Positions 46,201 through 55,658 of a stretch of DNA of 64,000 nt are shown here, in pieces (positions within the stretch are counted from its first letter, which is position 1; each line of letters begins with the position of its first letter). The translations under genes and the position numbers were made by a program. Source of the stretch: Chelativorans salis (lineage in GTDB: Bacteria > Pseudomonadota > Alphaproteobacteria > Rhizobiales > Rhizobiaceae); contig NZ_JAOCZP010000014.1 of the NCBI RefSeq assembly GCF_025336525.1, forward strand, positions 1-64,000, read 5' to 3'. A model generated the notes under the pieces. The model made no database searches. It was given only the letters and a program-made list of their open reading frames with translations, and had not been told where the DNA came from.

Positions 46201-48114
46201 ATGGGAAAGCTGAAGACGCTTCTGGCGTCGGCGCTCGTCTCGCTGGCTTTTGGCGGCACCGCCATTGCCCAGGAGGAAGAGGCCGCCGCGCCGCCACTCA
46301 ATGAATTTCCGCGCGAAGAAACACTGATCATCAACAATCCCGAGCCGCCGGCGATCAATCCCGACATGTTCAACATGTGGGTCGCCGGCAATGGCGCTGC
46401 ATGGTCGAACGGCCTGCATCAGCTGGTGCTCGACACGCTGTGGTTCATCGACCCTGACGCCGGCCTTGACGGCGCACTCTACAACCAGCTTGCCAAGGAT
46501 GTCTGGCAGTACAACGAAGACTTCACCGAGATGACCGTGCAGCTGCGCGAAGGCATCCTGTGGAGCGACGGTGAGGAGTTCACGGCCGACGACGTGGTCT
46601 TCACCGTCGAGACGCAGATGGAGACGCCCGGCATGGTTTGGAGCGCGCCCTTCTCGCAATATGTGGAGAGCGTCGAGGCGGTCGACGATTACACGGTGCA
46701 CTTCAAGCTGAAGGAGCCGAACTCGCGGTTCCACTCCATCTTCTCCGTGCGCTGGAACGGCGCCTGGATCATGCCCGAGCACATCTTCTCCGAGGTGGAG
46801 GACGTGACGGCGTTTGATTTCAACCCGCCGGTCGGCCTCGGCCCCTACACGCTCCATTCCTACGATCCGAATGGCTACTGGTACATCTGGGAGAAGCGCG
46901 AGGACTGGGACAAGACGGCGCTCGCCGAGTGGGGCGAGCCGGGGCCGAAATACGTCATCTACCGGTCCATCCCGTCGACCGACAGCCGGCTGATCGACAT
47001 GGTCAACGGCGATCTTGACATGATCCACGACCTGACGCCGGAAGGCATGTTCAGCCTCATCAAGCAGTCTGAGATATCGCGCGGCTGGTTCCCCGGCTTC
47101 CCCTATGCCCACCCGGATCCCACGCTGCCGATGGTGATCTTCAATCACCAGAACGAGAAGTTCCAGGACAAGCGGGTGCGCTGGGCGCTGGCCTTGATGC
47201 TCGATGCGCGCGCCATCTCGATGGCGTCCTACCGGGGTGCGGCAACGCTCTCGGCCATCGCCATCCCGCCGACGGGCACACACCCGCGGGACTATCACGC
47301 GCCGCTTCAGGACTGGCTGATCGACTACGAACTGGACACCGGTTCGCGGACGATCAAGCCCTATGATCCAACGATCGGCCTGCAGGTGGCCGACATGGTG
47401 CGTCCACAGTTCGGCGAAGAGGTGCCGACCGACGAGGAAGCCATCCGCACCGCCTTCGGCTACGGCTGGTGGAAGCAGGATGTCGAGGCCGCCACCGAGC
47501 TTTTGGAAGCCGCCGGCTTCACGAAACAAGGCAACCAGTGGATGATGCCCAATGGCGAGCCCTTCGCCTTCACGCTCAACACCTTCCAGGAAGGGGTCAT
47601 CAACCGCATGGGCACCATGATTGCCCAGCAGTGGTCGCAGCAGGGGATCCAGGTGACGGCGGAAGCCGATCCGGAGATCTACCGCTCGACGCTGCCGCTG
47701 GGTCAATACGAGGCGGCGACCGCCTGGTCGATCGAGACATGGGGCGGTGATCCGGACCTGAGCTTCTTCCTCGACTCGTGGCATTCCGACTATGTCGCCG
47801 AGCCGGGCGAGCGGCAGCCGCATCGTAACTGGCAGCGCTGGAAGAACCCGAAGCTCGACGAGATCATCGAGGAGGTGCGCAAGACCGAGTTTACCGACCC
47901 GCGCAATCTCGAGCTCGGCCACGAGTTCGTGAAGCTGATGGTCGAGGAGATGCCGGTGATTCCGGTGATGTCGTTCAACGTGTTCTCGGCCTACGACACG
48001 AGGTACTGGACCGGCTTCCCGACCGCCGAAGAGAACCCTTACGCGAACATCGTCACGAACTGGGCGAATTCGAAGTACATTCTCACCCAGCTCAAGCCGA
48101 CAAAACAGCAGTAG
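46201..48114 (+). CDS. oligosaccharide/peptide ABC binding protein (family 5)
   Basis: A 637-residue periplasmic protein with a signal peptide ending AIAQ (about residue 24) and the SBP-family-5 fold (LREGILWSDGEEFTADDVVFT at about 113 is the family signature). At about 100 residues longer than dipeptide-binding proteins, it belongs to the group that binds oligosaccharides in plant-associated bacteria. GGGAGGAAACAG precedes the ATG. It is the first gene of a five-gene transport operon after the GH51 enzyme, so arabino-oligosaccharides are the likely ligand. Confidence 0.85.
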   Translation: MGKLKTLLASALVSLAFGGTAIAQEEEAAAPPLNEFPREETLIINNPEPPAINPDMFNMWVAGNGAAWSNGLHQLVLDTLWFIDPDAGLDGALYNQLAKDVWQYNEDFTEMTVQLREGILWSDGEEFTADDVVFTVETQMETPGMVWSAPFSQYVESVEAVDDYTVHFKLKEPNSRFHSIFSVRWNGAWIMPEHIFSEVEDVTAFDFNPPVGLGPYTLHSYDPNGYWYIWEKREDWDKTALAEWGEPGPKYVIYRSIPSTDSRLIDMVNGDLDMIHDLTPEGMFSLIKQSEISRGWFPGFPYAHPDPTLPMVIFNHQNEKFQDKRVRWALALMLDARAISMASYRGAATLSAIAIPPTGTHPRDYHAPLQDWLIDYELDTGSRTIKPYDPTIGLQVADMVRPQFGEEVPTDEEAIRTAFGYGWWKQDVEAATELLEAAGFTKQGNQWMMPNGEPFAFTLNTFQEGVINRMGTMIAQQWSQQGIQVTAEADPEIYRSTLPLGQYEAATAWSIETWGGDPDLSFFLDSWHSDYVAEPGERQPHRNWQRWKNPKLDEIIEEVRKTEFTDPRNLELGHEFVKLMVEEMPVIPVMSFNVFSAYDTRYWTGFPTAEENPYANIVTNWANSKYILTQLKPTKQQ

Positions 48115-48130
48115 CGGGACATGCCCAGGA

Positions 48131-48160
48131 CAGGGCGCCCGGCGAGAGCCGGACGCCCTG
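48131..48160 (+). other. hairpin between binding-protein and permease genes
   Basis: A 12-bp stem with one mismatch (CAGGGCG-C-CCGGC against GCCGG-A-CGCCCTG) around GAGA, 16 bp after the binding-protein stop. No U-tract follows. It likely stabilises the upstream message. Confidence 0.6.
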
Positions 48161-48215
48161 TGACCGGCGAAGGATCAGGAAGTTAGATGAATTCAAGCGG
48201 TACCAATCCCCTCGG

Positions 48216-48331
48216 CGTCATCCCGGATGCTGGAGCGAAGCGGAGACTGTCCGGGACCTATTCCAGAACGTGGGCAGATCACGGAACCTATCCTGGCTCG
48301 CGGTCGCTTCGCTCCCTTGGCCGGGATGACG
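48216..48331. repeat. 116-bp intergenic palindromic element with CGTCATCCCGG ends
   Basis: The ends CGTCATCCCGG (48216-48226) and CCGGGATGACG (48321-48331) are perfect 11-bp inverted repeats, and the interior has further internal complementarity (for example CGAAGCG and CGCTTCG). This is a typical rhizobial dispersed palindromic element. It is inserted within an operon, between the binding protein and first permease. Confidence 0.65.
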
Positions 48332-48371
48332 ACGCTTCTTTGTCGAGCCAGCTCAACTTCCCAACGCTACT

Positions 48372-49376
48372 ATGAAGGATTATCTGACTTTCGCCCTGAA
48401 GCGCTTCTTGCAGCTTCTCGCCGTCGTCTTCACCGGCATCTCGGTGGCCTTCTTCGTCTCGTATCTGAGCCCTATCAGTCCGGTTGAGACGATCATCGGG
48501 CGTGTCAGCGGGCAGTCTGCCTACAGCCCCCAGGCCATCGCCTCGCTGCGCGAGACGCTGACGGAGCTTTTCGGCCTCAACGTGCCGCTTCACGAGCGCT
48601 ATTTCAATTTCCTCGGTCGCCTTCTGGTCGGCGACCTCGGCCCATCGCTGCTCGCTTTCCCGACGCCCGCCATGAAGCTGGTCATGCTGGCGCTGCCGTG
48701 GACGGTCGGCCTCTTAGCGGTGTCGACGATCCTCACCTGGCTCATCGGTAATATCCTCGGCGGCCTCGCCGGCTACTATCAGAACTCCCGGCTCCTCAAG
48801 GCCTTCGGCGTCATCGCCATCGGCATCCAGCCGATCCCGTACTACATCGTGGCGTTCCTGATGGTCATCATCTTCGGCTTCTTATGGCCGGTGCTGCCGA
48901 TCTCGGGCGGCTTTGCCATGAACGTCCGCCCCTCTTGGTCGCCCGAATTCATCGTTTCGATCCTGCGCCACGCAATCCTGCCCGCAGCGTCGCTGGTGAT
49001 TGTCGGGCTTGGCACCTGGTTCCTCGGCATGCGGGCGCTGGTCTCCAACATCGTCACCGAAGACTACGTGACTTACGCCGAACTTGCCGGCGTGGAGCGC
49101 CGGCGCATTGTCTCGTCCTACGTCATCCGCAACGCCATGGTGCCGCAGCTCACCGCACTTGCCATGGCGCTCGGCGGCATCTTTTCCGGCACCATCATCA
49201 CCGAGCAGGTCTTCGCCTATCCCGGTCTCGGCACGCTTCTGGTCAGGGCGGTCAACGCCGGCGATTCGGCGGTGGTGCTCGCCGTCTCGTGCATCGCGGT
49301 GATCGCGGTGGCGACGGCGATCTTCCTCATCGACCTCATCCACCCCCTTCTCGATCCGCGCATCAAGGCACAGTAG
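48372..49376 (+). CDS. ABC transporter permease (DppB type)
   Basis: A 334-residue permease with a long periplasmic N-terminal loop and the DppB/OppB loop ALVSNIVTEDYVTYAELAGVE at about residue 222. It has an in-frame ATG 40 bp after the palindromic element. It pairs with the next gene. Confidence 0.87.
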   Translation: MKDYLTFALKRFLQLLAVVFTGISVAFFVSYLSPISPVETIIGRVSGQSAYSPQAIASLRETLTELFGLNVPLHERYFNFLGRLLVGDLGPSLLAFPTPAMKLVMLALPWTVGLLAVSTILTWLIGNILGGLAGYYQNSRLLKAFGVIAIGIQPIPYYIVAFLMVIIFGFLWPVLPISGGFAMNVRPSWSPEFIVSILRHAILPAASLVIVGLGTWFLGMRALVSNIVTEDYVTYAELAGVERRRIVSSYVIRNAMVPQLTALAMALGGIFSGTIITEQVFAYPGLGTLLVRAVNAGDSAVVLAVSCIAVIAVATAIFLIDLIHPLLDPRIKAQ

Positions 49377-49382
49377 GCCGAT

Positions 49383-50240
49383 ATGTTCAGCGTCGTCCGC
49401 GATCTCATCCGCTACAACATCGAATTCACCATCGGCGTTATGCTGGTCGGCGTCATCGTCGCCTTCTCGCTTCTGAGCTTCTTCTCACCTGTCGATCCGA
49501 CGGCCATCTACACCACCATTCCCGATATGCCGCCGAGCGGGGAATATTGGTTCGGCACCAATTCGCGCGGACAGGACCTCTTCTGGCACCTCGCCTTCGC
49601 CTTCCGCAACACGCTGTTCTTTGGGCTGACGGTCGCAGTGCTGTCGCGCATCATCTCGATCACGGTGGGGCTAACGGCAGGCTATCTCGGCGGCTGGGCG
49701 GACCGGACGTTGATGTTCTTCAACGACATCTTCGTCGCCATTCCCATCTTCCCGATCCTTATCCTCTTCTACTTCGTGCTGCGCAGCGACCTCACCATGA
49801 TGAAGCTGGCGCTGATCATGGCCTGTTTCGGCTGGCCGTTCGACGCGCGGTTGATCCGCTCGGTGGCGCTGGGGCTGAAGCACCGCGAGTTTACCCGTCA
49901 CGCCGTCTTCGCCGGCATGTCGCCCGCCCGGATCATGTATGAGGAGCATCTGCCCTATGTGATGCCGATCGTCTTCTCGACCGCCATGGCCAACATGATC
50001 TGGTCGATCGGGCTCGAGGTCACACTCGCCGTCCTCGGCTTCACCAACATCAACGTGCCCACCGTCGGCACGGCGCTCTACTGGGCCAACAACCACTCGG
50101 CGATGGTCGTCGGCGTGTGGTGGTGGATCGTCATTCCGGTAGTCCTGATCGTCATGACCTTCCTCGGCCTCTTCCTGCTCGCCGTCTCCATGAACGAATA
50201 TATCGACCCGCGCAGCCGCCTGCGCCGCATGGGAGCATAA
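49383..50240 (+). CDS. ABC transporter permease (DppC type)
   Basis: A 285-residue permease of the DppC/OppC type, with EYWFGTNSRGQDLFW (about residue 55) and an EAA loop, KHREFTRHAVFAGMSPARIM (about residue 165). It begins six bases after the preceding stop. Confidence 0.87.
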   Translation: MFSVVRDLIRYNIEFTIGVMLVGVIVAFSLLSFFSPVDPTAIYTTIPDMPPSGEYWFGTNSRGQDLFWHLAFAFRNTLFFGLTVAVLSRIISITVGLTAGYLGGWADRTLMFFNDIFVAIPIFPILILFYFVLRSDLTMMKLALIMACFGWPFDARLIRSVALGLKHREFTRHAVFAGMSPARIMYEEHLPYVMPIVFSTAMANMIWSIGLEVTLAVLGFTNINVPTVGTALYWANNHSAMVVGVWWWIVIPVVLIVMTFLGLFLLAVSMNEYIDPRSRLRRMGA

Positions 50241-50243
50241 GCC

Positions 50244-51272
50244 TTGGCCAACGACATCCTTACAGTCGAGGGCCTTAAGGCCTACTACCAGATGAATTAT
50301 TTTGGTGTGGAACGCGAGGTGCGCGCCGTCGACGACGTCACCATGCGGGTGAAGGCCAACGAGATCTATGGCATCGCCGGCGAGAGCTCGTCGGGCAAGA
50401 CCAGCTTCATCAAGGTGTTGGCTGCGGCCATCCGCCCGCCTTTCCGCATTGTCGACGGCTCCGTGACTTACCGGTTCAACGGTACGCCCATCGACGTCGC
50501 CCATGCTGGGGAAGATGAAATCGCCAAGATCCGCTGGAAGCACCTGTCCTACATCATGCAGGGCTCCATGAGCGTGCTCAATCCCGTGCGCCGTGTGCAT
50601 TCCGCCTTCAAGGACTTCGCCTTCCGGCCGATGGGCCTGAAGCGCGAGGCGTTCTGGGAGGCCGTGGAGGCGCATCTGGCCCGCCTTCACCTGGAGCCCG
50701 GCGTGCTGAGGGCCTATCCGCACGAGCTTTCCGGCGGCATGCGTCAGCGCGTGACCATCGCGCTCGCCACCGTTTGCCAGCCTGAGTTCATCATAGCCGA
50801 TGAGCCGACGACGGCGCTCGACGTGGTGGTGCAGAAGGACGTCCTGGCGATGATCCGCGAGGTACAGCAGGCGCTCGGCTCCTCCGTCGTCTTCGTCACC
50901 CACGACATGTCGGTTCATGCCAATATCACCGACCGGCTCGCCATCGTCTACGCGGGCCGCATCGTCGAAGAAGCGCCGACGCGGACTATCTTCACGGCCG
51001 CGCGCCATCCCTATACCCGCCATCTGGTCGCCAGCCTGCCGCGCATTGGCGACACCAGCCCGAAGCCGTCGCTCGAAGGCCGCCCGCCAAGCCTCGCCGA
51101 GCCGCCGGCTGGCTGCCGCTTCCACCCGCGCTGTCCCATCGCCATCGAGCGCTGCCGCAAGGAAGTGCCGGTGCTGGAGGAGCGGCCCGGCGGACATCGC
51201 GTCGCCTGCTTCCGCGCCGACGAGGCGCTTTCCCCCGCCAAGGTCCTGCACGTCGAGGAGTCTCTGTCATGA
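50244..51272 (+). CDS. ABC transporter ATPase (DppD type)
   Basis: A 342-residue ATPase with Walker [10 protein letters not shown], signature [13 protein letters not shown], Walker [13 protein letters not shown] and H-loop VTHD, plus the C-terminal oligopeptide-type domain with [14 protein letters not shown] (about residue 290), which in this family coordinates an iron-sulfur cluster. The TTG at 50244 is the only start that leaves no gap. The stop overlaps the next ATG (ATGA). Confidence 0.86.
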   Translation: MANDILTVEGLKAYYQMNYFGVEREVRAVDDVTMRVKANEIYGIAGESSSGKTSFIKVLAAAIRPPFRIVDGSVTYRFNGTPIDVAHAGEDEIAKIRWKHLSYIMQGSMSVLNPVRRVHSAFKDFAFRPMGLKREAFWEAVEAHLARLHLEPGVLRAYPHELSGGMRQRVTIALATVCQPEFIIADEPTTALDVVVQKDVLAMIREVQQALGSSVVFVTHDMSVHANITDRLAIVYAGRIVEEAPTRTIFTAARHPYTRHLVASLPRIGDTSPKPSLEGRPPSLAEPPAGCRFHPRCPIAIERCRKEVPVLEERPGGHRVACFRADEALSPAKVLHVEESLS

Positions 51273-52183
51273 GCGCGTCGCCGCTTCTCGATGTCCGTGA
51301 CGTCAGCAAGGTCTTCACCATGGGCGGCGTGCTCTCGCGCAAGCAGATCAAGGCCGTCAATGAGGTGAGCTTCGCACTGTCGGCCAAGAAGCCGGAGATC
51401 TTCACGATCATCGGCGAGTCGGGCTCCGGCAAGACGACACTCGCCCGCATGATCCTCGGCAGCGAGGTGCCGACGAGCGGCGAACTGCTGTTCGAGGGAA
51501 AGGATATCGCCGCGCGCCGCGGGGCCGAGCGGCTTGCCTTCATGGCGCGCGTGCAGCCGATCTTCCAGAATCCGTTCGAGGCGTTCAACCCGCTGAAGCG
51601 CGTCGACCGCTACCTCGCCTCCACCGCCCGGCGCTTCCTCAATGCGCGCACCGAGGCGGAGATGGAAGGGCCGATGGACGAGGCGCTCCAGCATGTCGGG
51701 CTGTCGCTGAGGGAGGTGAAGGGGCGCTTTCCGCATGAACTGTCGGGTGGTCAGCTGCAGCGCACGGCCATCGCCCGGGCGCTGATCTCAAAGCCGAGCG
51801 TGATCGTCGCCGACGAACCGGTCTCCATGGTCGACGCCTCGCTCCGGATGGCGATCGTCAACCTCTTCAAGCGGCTGCGCAACGAGCTTGGCGTCACCAT
51901 CATCTATATCACCCACGACCTCGCCACCGCCTACTATATCAGCGACCGCATCATCATCATGCAGAAGGGGCACGTGGTCGAAATGGGTCCCGCCCGCCCC
52001 ATCCTCGAAGCCCCGCAGCACCCTTATTCGCAACTTCTGAAGCGCTCGGTGCTCTCCTTTGACGGTGCGGGAGGTGGTCGAATTACCCGCTCCGGCCGCG
52101 AAGAGGTGGACACGAGCGCCGAGGCACTCATCAAGGGACGGCTGAAGCCGGCGGGCGACGGGCGGCTGGTGCGGGTGGGGTGA
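51269..52183 (+). CDS. ABC transporter ATPase (DppF type)
   Basis: A 304-residue ATPase with Walker [10 protein letters not shown], signature [15 protein letters not shown], Walker [13 protein letters not shown] and H-loop ITHD. It lacks the cysteine-rich C-terminal module of its partner. It forms the ATPase pair of the importer and ends the operon. Confidence 0.86.
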   Translation: MSASPLLDVRDVSKVFTMGGVLSRKQIKAVNEVSFALSAKKPEIFTIIGESGSGKTTLARMILGSEVPTSGELLFEGKDIAARRGAERLAFMARVQPIFQNPFEAFNPLKRVDRYLASTARRFLNARTEAEMEGPMDEALQHVGLSLREVKGRFPHELSGGQLQRTAIARALISKPSVIVADEPVSMVDASLRMAIVNLFKRLRNELGVTIIYITHDLATAYYISDRIIIMQKGHVVEMGPARPILEAPQHPYSQLLKRSVLSFDGAGGGRITRSGREEVDTSAEALIKGRLKPAGDGRLVRVG

Positions 52184-52272
52184 GGGCGGGTCCCGCAATT
52201 TCAGCAGATTGCTCCTACGGGAGCGTATCCTCGCGCTGGCACAGCCGGCGCAGTGCACTTCCAAGATTCCTT

Positions 52273-52653
52273 ATGCGCCAGACGAAATGTATCCTCGCCA
52301 TTGCTTTATTGGCTGGTTGCCAAGGCGCTGCGAACGATGAGCAGGCGAGTTACTTGGAGCTAAATCGAGAAATCCCCTTCTTTGTCGGGCAATGGGCGGC
52401 GGAAAAGACGATGTGCGGTTCCGCTGCATGGCAACTGACTGAAGCGGGCCTTTCGACGCCTGGGCATGTCAGCTGCAAATTTGACCACCTCGATAGTTCA
52501 TCCGGGACTTACGACATCGAAGCTACGTGCACGGCTGAGGGGGCACCCGCTCAACACCACCTGAAGATATCTTACGCTCAGTCAGCGCGCGCACTCCTCA
52601 TAGAAGGCGGCCCTTTCCAGCCAATCGGGCTCGTGGCTTGCAAGCGATACTAG
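52273..52653 (+). CDS. small lipoprotein
   Basis: A 126-residue protein with a short lipoprotein signal (lipobox LLAGC, Cys at about residue 16) and a beta-type mature domain with two cysteines (MCGSAAWQLT, VSCKFDHLD). The family is not recognised. The start ATG at 52273 begins the signal; the frame is open for 31 codons further upstream. No clear operon partner. Confidence 0.6.
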   Translation: MRQTKCILAIALLAGCQGAANDEQASYLELNREIPFFVGQWAAEKTMCGSAAWQLTEAGLSTPGHVSCKFDHLDSSSGTYDIEATCTAEGAPAQHHLKISYAQSARALLIEGGPFQPIGLVACKRY

Positions 52654-52888
52654 TACCGAAGGTGGCGCGTCAATCGTTCCGGTTGGGTCTCATCTTCAGC
52701 CCTGACGGCGGCTATCGACGACAATGGTCTCCGCTCCGAGATCCATGAAAGTTCAAGCGGCGTTGACACGGCAGCCCTCCCGCCGGAGCGAGGTACCGGA
52801 AAGTTGAAATTGATCCAGACCGTCGCCGCAGAAGCCGCCGCGCGGAAAGCGGGCATCCTGCTGGGAGGATAGCCGTGGCACGAACGCG

Positions 52889-53446
52889 CTATTCCTCTGC
52901 AGGTTCGGCTGGCTGTGCTTCAGCTTCGGCCTGCGCCGCCTCGGCCGCGGCCTTTTCCTCAGCGGCCTTGATTTCCTCCGCAGTCGCCGGCTTCGGCTCG
53001 GCTATGTTCGCATCGGCCGGCATGGGCCGATAGGCCGAGCGGTCGAAGTCATCCAGCGCCTTCAGCGCATCGGCGCTGGTTTCCACCACAAGCCAGCGGT
53101 CGCCTTCGCGCTCCGCCCACATCGCTACGTCATATTGGAGCGCGACCTCCTTCTGGCCGATGCCGAGAAAGCCGCCAACGCCGACAACAATGGCCTCCAC
53201 CTCACCATCATCGCTGATCACGAGATCGTTCACCTTCCCAATGTTCTGTGCGTCGTCGCCTCTCCCGCTATAGACAGTTTCACCGATCAGATTGGACGCC
53301 AGATGTCCCGAGGCACGCACCACCATTTCAACTTCCGGCTGGGCCGGAACGGGTTCTGTGGGGGCCGTAGGAGTGGTCGTCTGTGCCATCGCACCGCTGG
53401 CTAGCAGCGTGGCGACCGCCGTGCTTATCAAGAGTTTGCTGGCCAT
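52889..53446 (-). CDS. PRC-barrel domain protein, exported
   Basis: A 185-residue protein with a signal peptide (about residues 1-22, ending AMAQ), a PRC-barrel domain at about 45-120 (LIGETVYSGRGDDAQNIGKVNDLVI and VGGFLGIGQKEVAL) and a C-terminal Ala/Glu-rich tail. Exported PRC-barrel proteins are common in Hyphomicrobiales and are often stress induced. AAGGAGAG seven bases before the ATG fixes the start and discards the longer frame. A near-consensus EcfG promoter lies about 80 bp upstream. Function unknown. Confidence 0.82.
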   Translation of the reverse strand: MASKLLISTAVATLLASGAMAQTTTPTAPTEPVPAQPEVEMVVRASGHLASNLIGETVYSGRGDDAQNIGKVNDLVISDDGEVEAIVVGVGGFLGIGQKEVALQYDVAMWAEREGDRWLVVETSADALKALDDFDRSAYRPMPADANIAEPKPATAEEIKAAEEKAAAEAAQAEAEAQPAEPAEE

Positions 53447-53525
53447 GATCGACTCTCCTTTTGCTGTGCGGGGCATGCTCGCATTCCGCCTCGAGCAGAA
53501 GCGCGGGCATATCAACCCTTGAGTT

Positions 53526-53551
53526 AACTCCGCTGGATATCTGTGGGTTCC
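53526..53551 (-). promoter_or_regulatory. EcfG-type promoter of the PRC-barrel gene
   Basis: On the minus strand GGAAC (53551-53547), 17 bases, AGTT (53529-53526): one mismatch to consensus. It stands 80 bp upstream of the PRC-barrel start, a normal distance. Confidence 0.5.
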
Positions 53552-53750
53552 GCGGCACACTTCACAACGCGACAGGAGCCACTGCCAAGACGGCGTGCAG
53601 CGATTCCCGTCCGATGCAATAGTCAGGCAAGCGGCATCGGTCCGAGGAGGAGTTCTCTTGCGCATTCGGGACTGCAGATGTCTGGCGTATCAACGCCGAC
53701 TTGTTCGGCGAGCCATCCCGGCTTCTTCTTCTGCCCTAGGGCCTTTGGGT

Positions 53751-53775
53751 GGAACCAGACTACCTTGCGCTCGTT
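53751..53775 (+). promoter_or_regulatory. EcfG-type general stress promoter of the small ORF
   Basis: GGAAC at 53751-53755, 16 bases, CGTT at 53772-53775: full match. It is 23 bp upstream of the ATG of the small ORF at 53799. Confidence 0.65.
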
Positions 53776-53798
53776 GGCTATTCCAAGCGAGGAACGCC

Positions 53799-53990
53799 AT
53801 GAACGACGACACAGATCCCGATCCCGTCAAGGAGCCAAACTCGGATCGACCGCCCGATGAAGAGCCCAACGCACACCCGGGCGGGCCAACGATTCCCCCG
53901 CTGCATGTCTGCCAAAACCTAAGGGCAATGCGGGGTATTCAATTTGCTCGATTTGTCAGAGCTGCATCTTCGGCAAGACCGTTGCGTTGA
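53799..53990 (+). CDS. small acidic proline-rich protein
   Basis: A 63-residue protein. Its first 35 residues are rich in Asp, Pro and Glu (MNDDTDPDPVKEPNSDRPPD) and resemble short disordered rhizobial proteins; the rest is less typical. AGCGAGGAACGCC precedes the ATG and a full-consensus EcfG promoter lies upstream, which support expression. Function unknown. Confidence 0.45.
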   Translation: MNDDTDPDPVKEPNSDRPPDEEPNAHPGGPTIPPLHVCQNLRAMRGIQFARFVRAASSARPLR

Positions 53991-54038
53991 GCATGCGTCC
54001 CCGTCAGCAGGCGAAATCACGTGATAGAGAGGATGAAT

Positions 54039-54248
54039 ATGGCTACTGGTACCGTGAAATGGTTCAATGCCACCAAGGGCTTCGGCTTCATTGAACCCGA
54101 CCAGGGTGGACCGGATGTGTTCGTGCACATCTCAGCCGTCGAACGTTCGGGCCTGAGCAGTCTCGCCGACGGACAGAAGGTCAGCTATGAGGTCGTCCAG
54201 GATCGCCGCACTGGAAAGTCGTCTGCTGAAAGCATAAAGGCCATATGA
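54039..54248 (+). CDS. cold-shock-domain protein
   Basis: A 69-residue CspA-like RNA/DNA-binding protein of standard length, with RNP1 KGFGFIEP (about residues 13-20) and RNP2 VFVHIS (about 30-35). It acts as an RNA chaperone. The ATG at 54039 is preceded by GAGAGG and gives the family-typical [10 protein letters not shown] start; starts at 54021 and 54033 are less likely. Confidence 0.9.
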   Translation: MATGTVKWFNATKGFGFIEPDQGGPDVFVHISAVERSGLSSLADGQKVSYEVVQDRRTGKSSAESIKAI

Positions 54249-54850
54249 CTTAAACATCTCCGGCCGCGTCAGTGCCAGGAGGTTCTGCGGTCATTCCGGC
54301 CTAACATCATCGGCTCCGGGCATATGGCACGCCATGGCAATTCCCGCGGGCAGTGACCGCTTTGCGGTGCGGTCGACGGCTGACATGCTTCCCGATTTTC
54401 GGACCGTTCTGAGCTGGGATTTTCCAATTATGATCCCCGAATTGGGAGAGGGAGAATTCCATGAAGAAGTCGAAGTTCTCGGAGGCGTAGACACATAGGT
54501 TACACATCTGGCCCTTTGCGGGATGAATGCGAGGTGCCGTGGAAGGAATGTAGCCTGCCTTCTCCCGTCTCGCGCAGCGCGTTGCTGCAACATATTCAAA
54601 GGCGGCGCGTTGCGTTGGCGAAACCGCTACCAGCCAGCACCACCTCACAAGCACAATAAGGTCGTACAGGCGGAAGGCCCGCCAGTTAAGCCCAGGGCAT
54701 CCAGGCGGGTCTGCGGCCTTATCTTTGCTGCTGCGACGGCGAAAGGGCGTTGACTCTGTGGTCGAACGATGCGCTACTCCGAGCTTATCTACTGGTCCAT
54801 CCAGCATATCAGTCGGGATATCCGTGGCCACCAAGGGCAGCAGCATTCTG
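54249..54850. other. 600-bp gap with a short transposase remnant
   Basis: The only recognisable item is a nine-codon fragment at 54461-54490. No gene, terminator or operator is evident in the rest. The regulator gene that follows may start inside this stretch. Confidence 0.45.
54461..54490 (+). pseudogene. possible 5' remnant of an IS3-type orfA
   Basis: GGGAGAGGGAGAATTCC is followed by ATG and the codons for MKKSKFSEA, then TAG. This is the standard beginning of many IS3-group OrfA transposase proteins, preceded by a typical ribosome-binding region; the following bases diverge at once. If real, it marks where an insertion sequence once stood. Nine codons could also be chance. Confidence 0.3.
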
Positions 54851-55615
54851 ATGCAGGTTCCGCAGATCGGGCAAAGCCTTGCCCGCCGAACTGCGCGCGA
54901 GGTGATCGCCGATAAGCTGATGGCGCTCATCGCGACGAACATGCTGAGGCCGGGCGACGAATTGCCGGGTGAGCGGGAGCTTGCTAACGTGCTGCACGTC
55001 AGCCGCGAGACCGTGCGTGGAGCGGTCCAGTCGCTGGCAGTGCGCGGCATCATCGAGGTTTCTCAGGGCAGCCGCAGCCGAGTCGCCAATGTCGATCTCG
55101 GGCACCTGCCGGTGACCATCGCATCGCCGAACGCCATCGACAGTTATGATCTGGAATCGGTCCATGCAGCGCGTCGCCACATCGAGCTGAAGGTGGTTGG
55201 CGACGCGGCCGAGTGCATGGACAGTGAAGCCTTGCGCAAGCTGGACAATCTCCTCGATGCGCAGCGTCTCGCCGGCGGCGACGCAATGCGCTTCCTCATT
55301 TGTGACCGCGAGTTCCATGTCACGATCTACCGCGCGTGCGGCAATCCGCTTCTGGCTGACTTCGTTACTGATCTCTACACCTACATGATGGAGTATCGCC
55401 GCAAGGCGATGACCAGGCCGGGCGCCATCGCCGCCAGCTACGCTGATCATTTGGCGATCGTAGAAGCCCTCAAGGGACGCGATCGGGAGGCGGTGACCGC
55501 TGCCTTCGCAAGACATTTGGACCGCATCTACGAAACGACCAAGGAGATGCTGCGCAGGCCCCCGGCACGGGCGCGCGGGAAGAGCGGGAAGAAGAGGACG
55601 CAGGTGACAGGCTGA
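54851..55615 (+). CDS. GntR/FadR family transcriptional regulator
   Basis: A regulator of about 254 residues: an N-terminal winged helix (about 15-75: PGDELPGERELANVLHVSRETVRGAVQSL) and a C-terminal FCD domain (AARRHIELKVVGDAAECMD, FHVTIYRACGN, and DHLAIVEALKGRDRE). It heads the DenD/SDR/sugar-transport unit and is probably its regulator. The start is uncertain: ATG 54851 lacks a strong ribosome-binding site, and GTG at 54824 or 54761 is possible. Confidence 0.8.
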   Translation: MQVPQIGQSLARRTAREVIADKLMALIATNMLRPGDELPGERELANVLHVSRETVRGAVQSLAVRGIIEVSQGSRSRVANVDLGHLPVTIASPNAIDSYDLESVHAARRHIELKVVGDAAECMDSEALRKLDNLLDAQRLAGGDAMRFLICDREFHVTIYRACGNPLLADFVTDLYTYMMEYRRKAMTRPGAIAASYADHLAIVEALKGRDREAVTAAFARHLDRIYETTKEMLRRPPARARGKSGKKRTQVTG

Positions 55616-55658
55616 GGATCGCTGGTTGGAGGCGGATGCCATGGGAGGAACACGTTAG

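Noticed and set aside
46096-47922. 608-codon minus-strand frame opposite the family-5 binding protein
   Set aside because: The opposite strand encodes a clear solute-binding protein with signal peptide and ribosome-binding site; the antisense frame has no recognised domain.
52670-52872. Open frame reading ...NRSGWVSSSALTAA and ending AARKAGILLGG
   Set aside because: It lacks a start codon with a ribosome-binding site and matches no family I can name; may be a gene remnant or chance.
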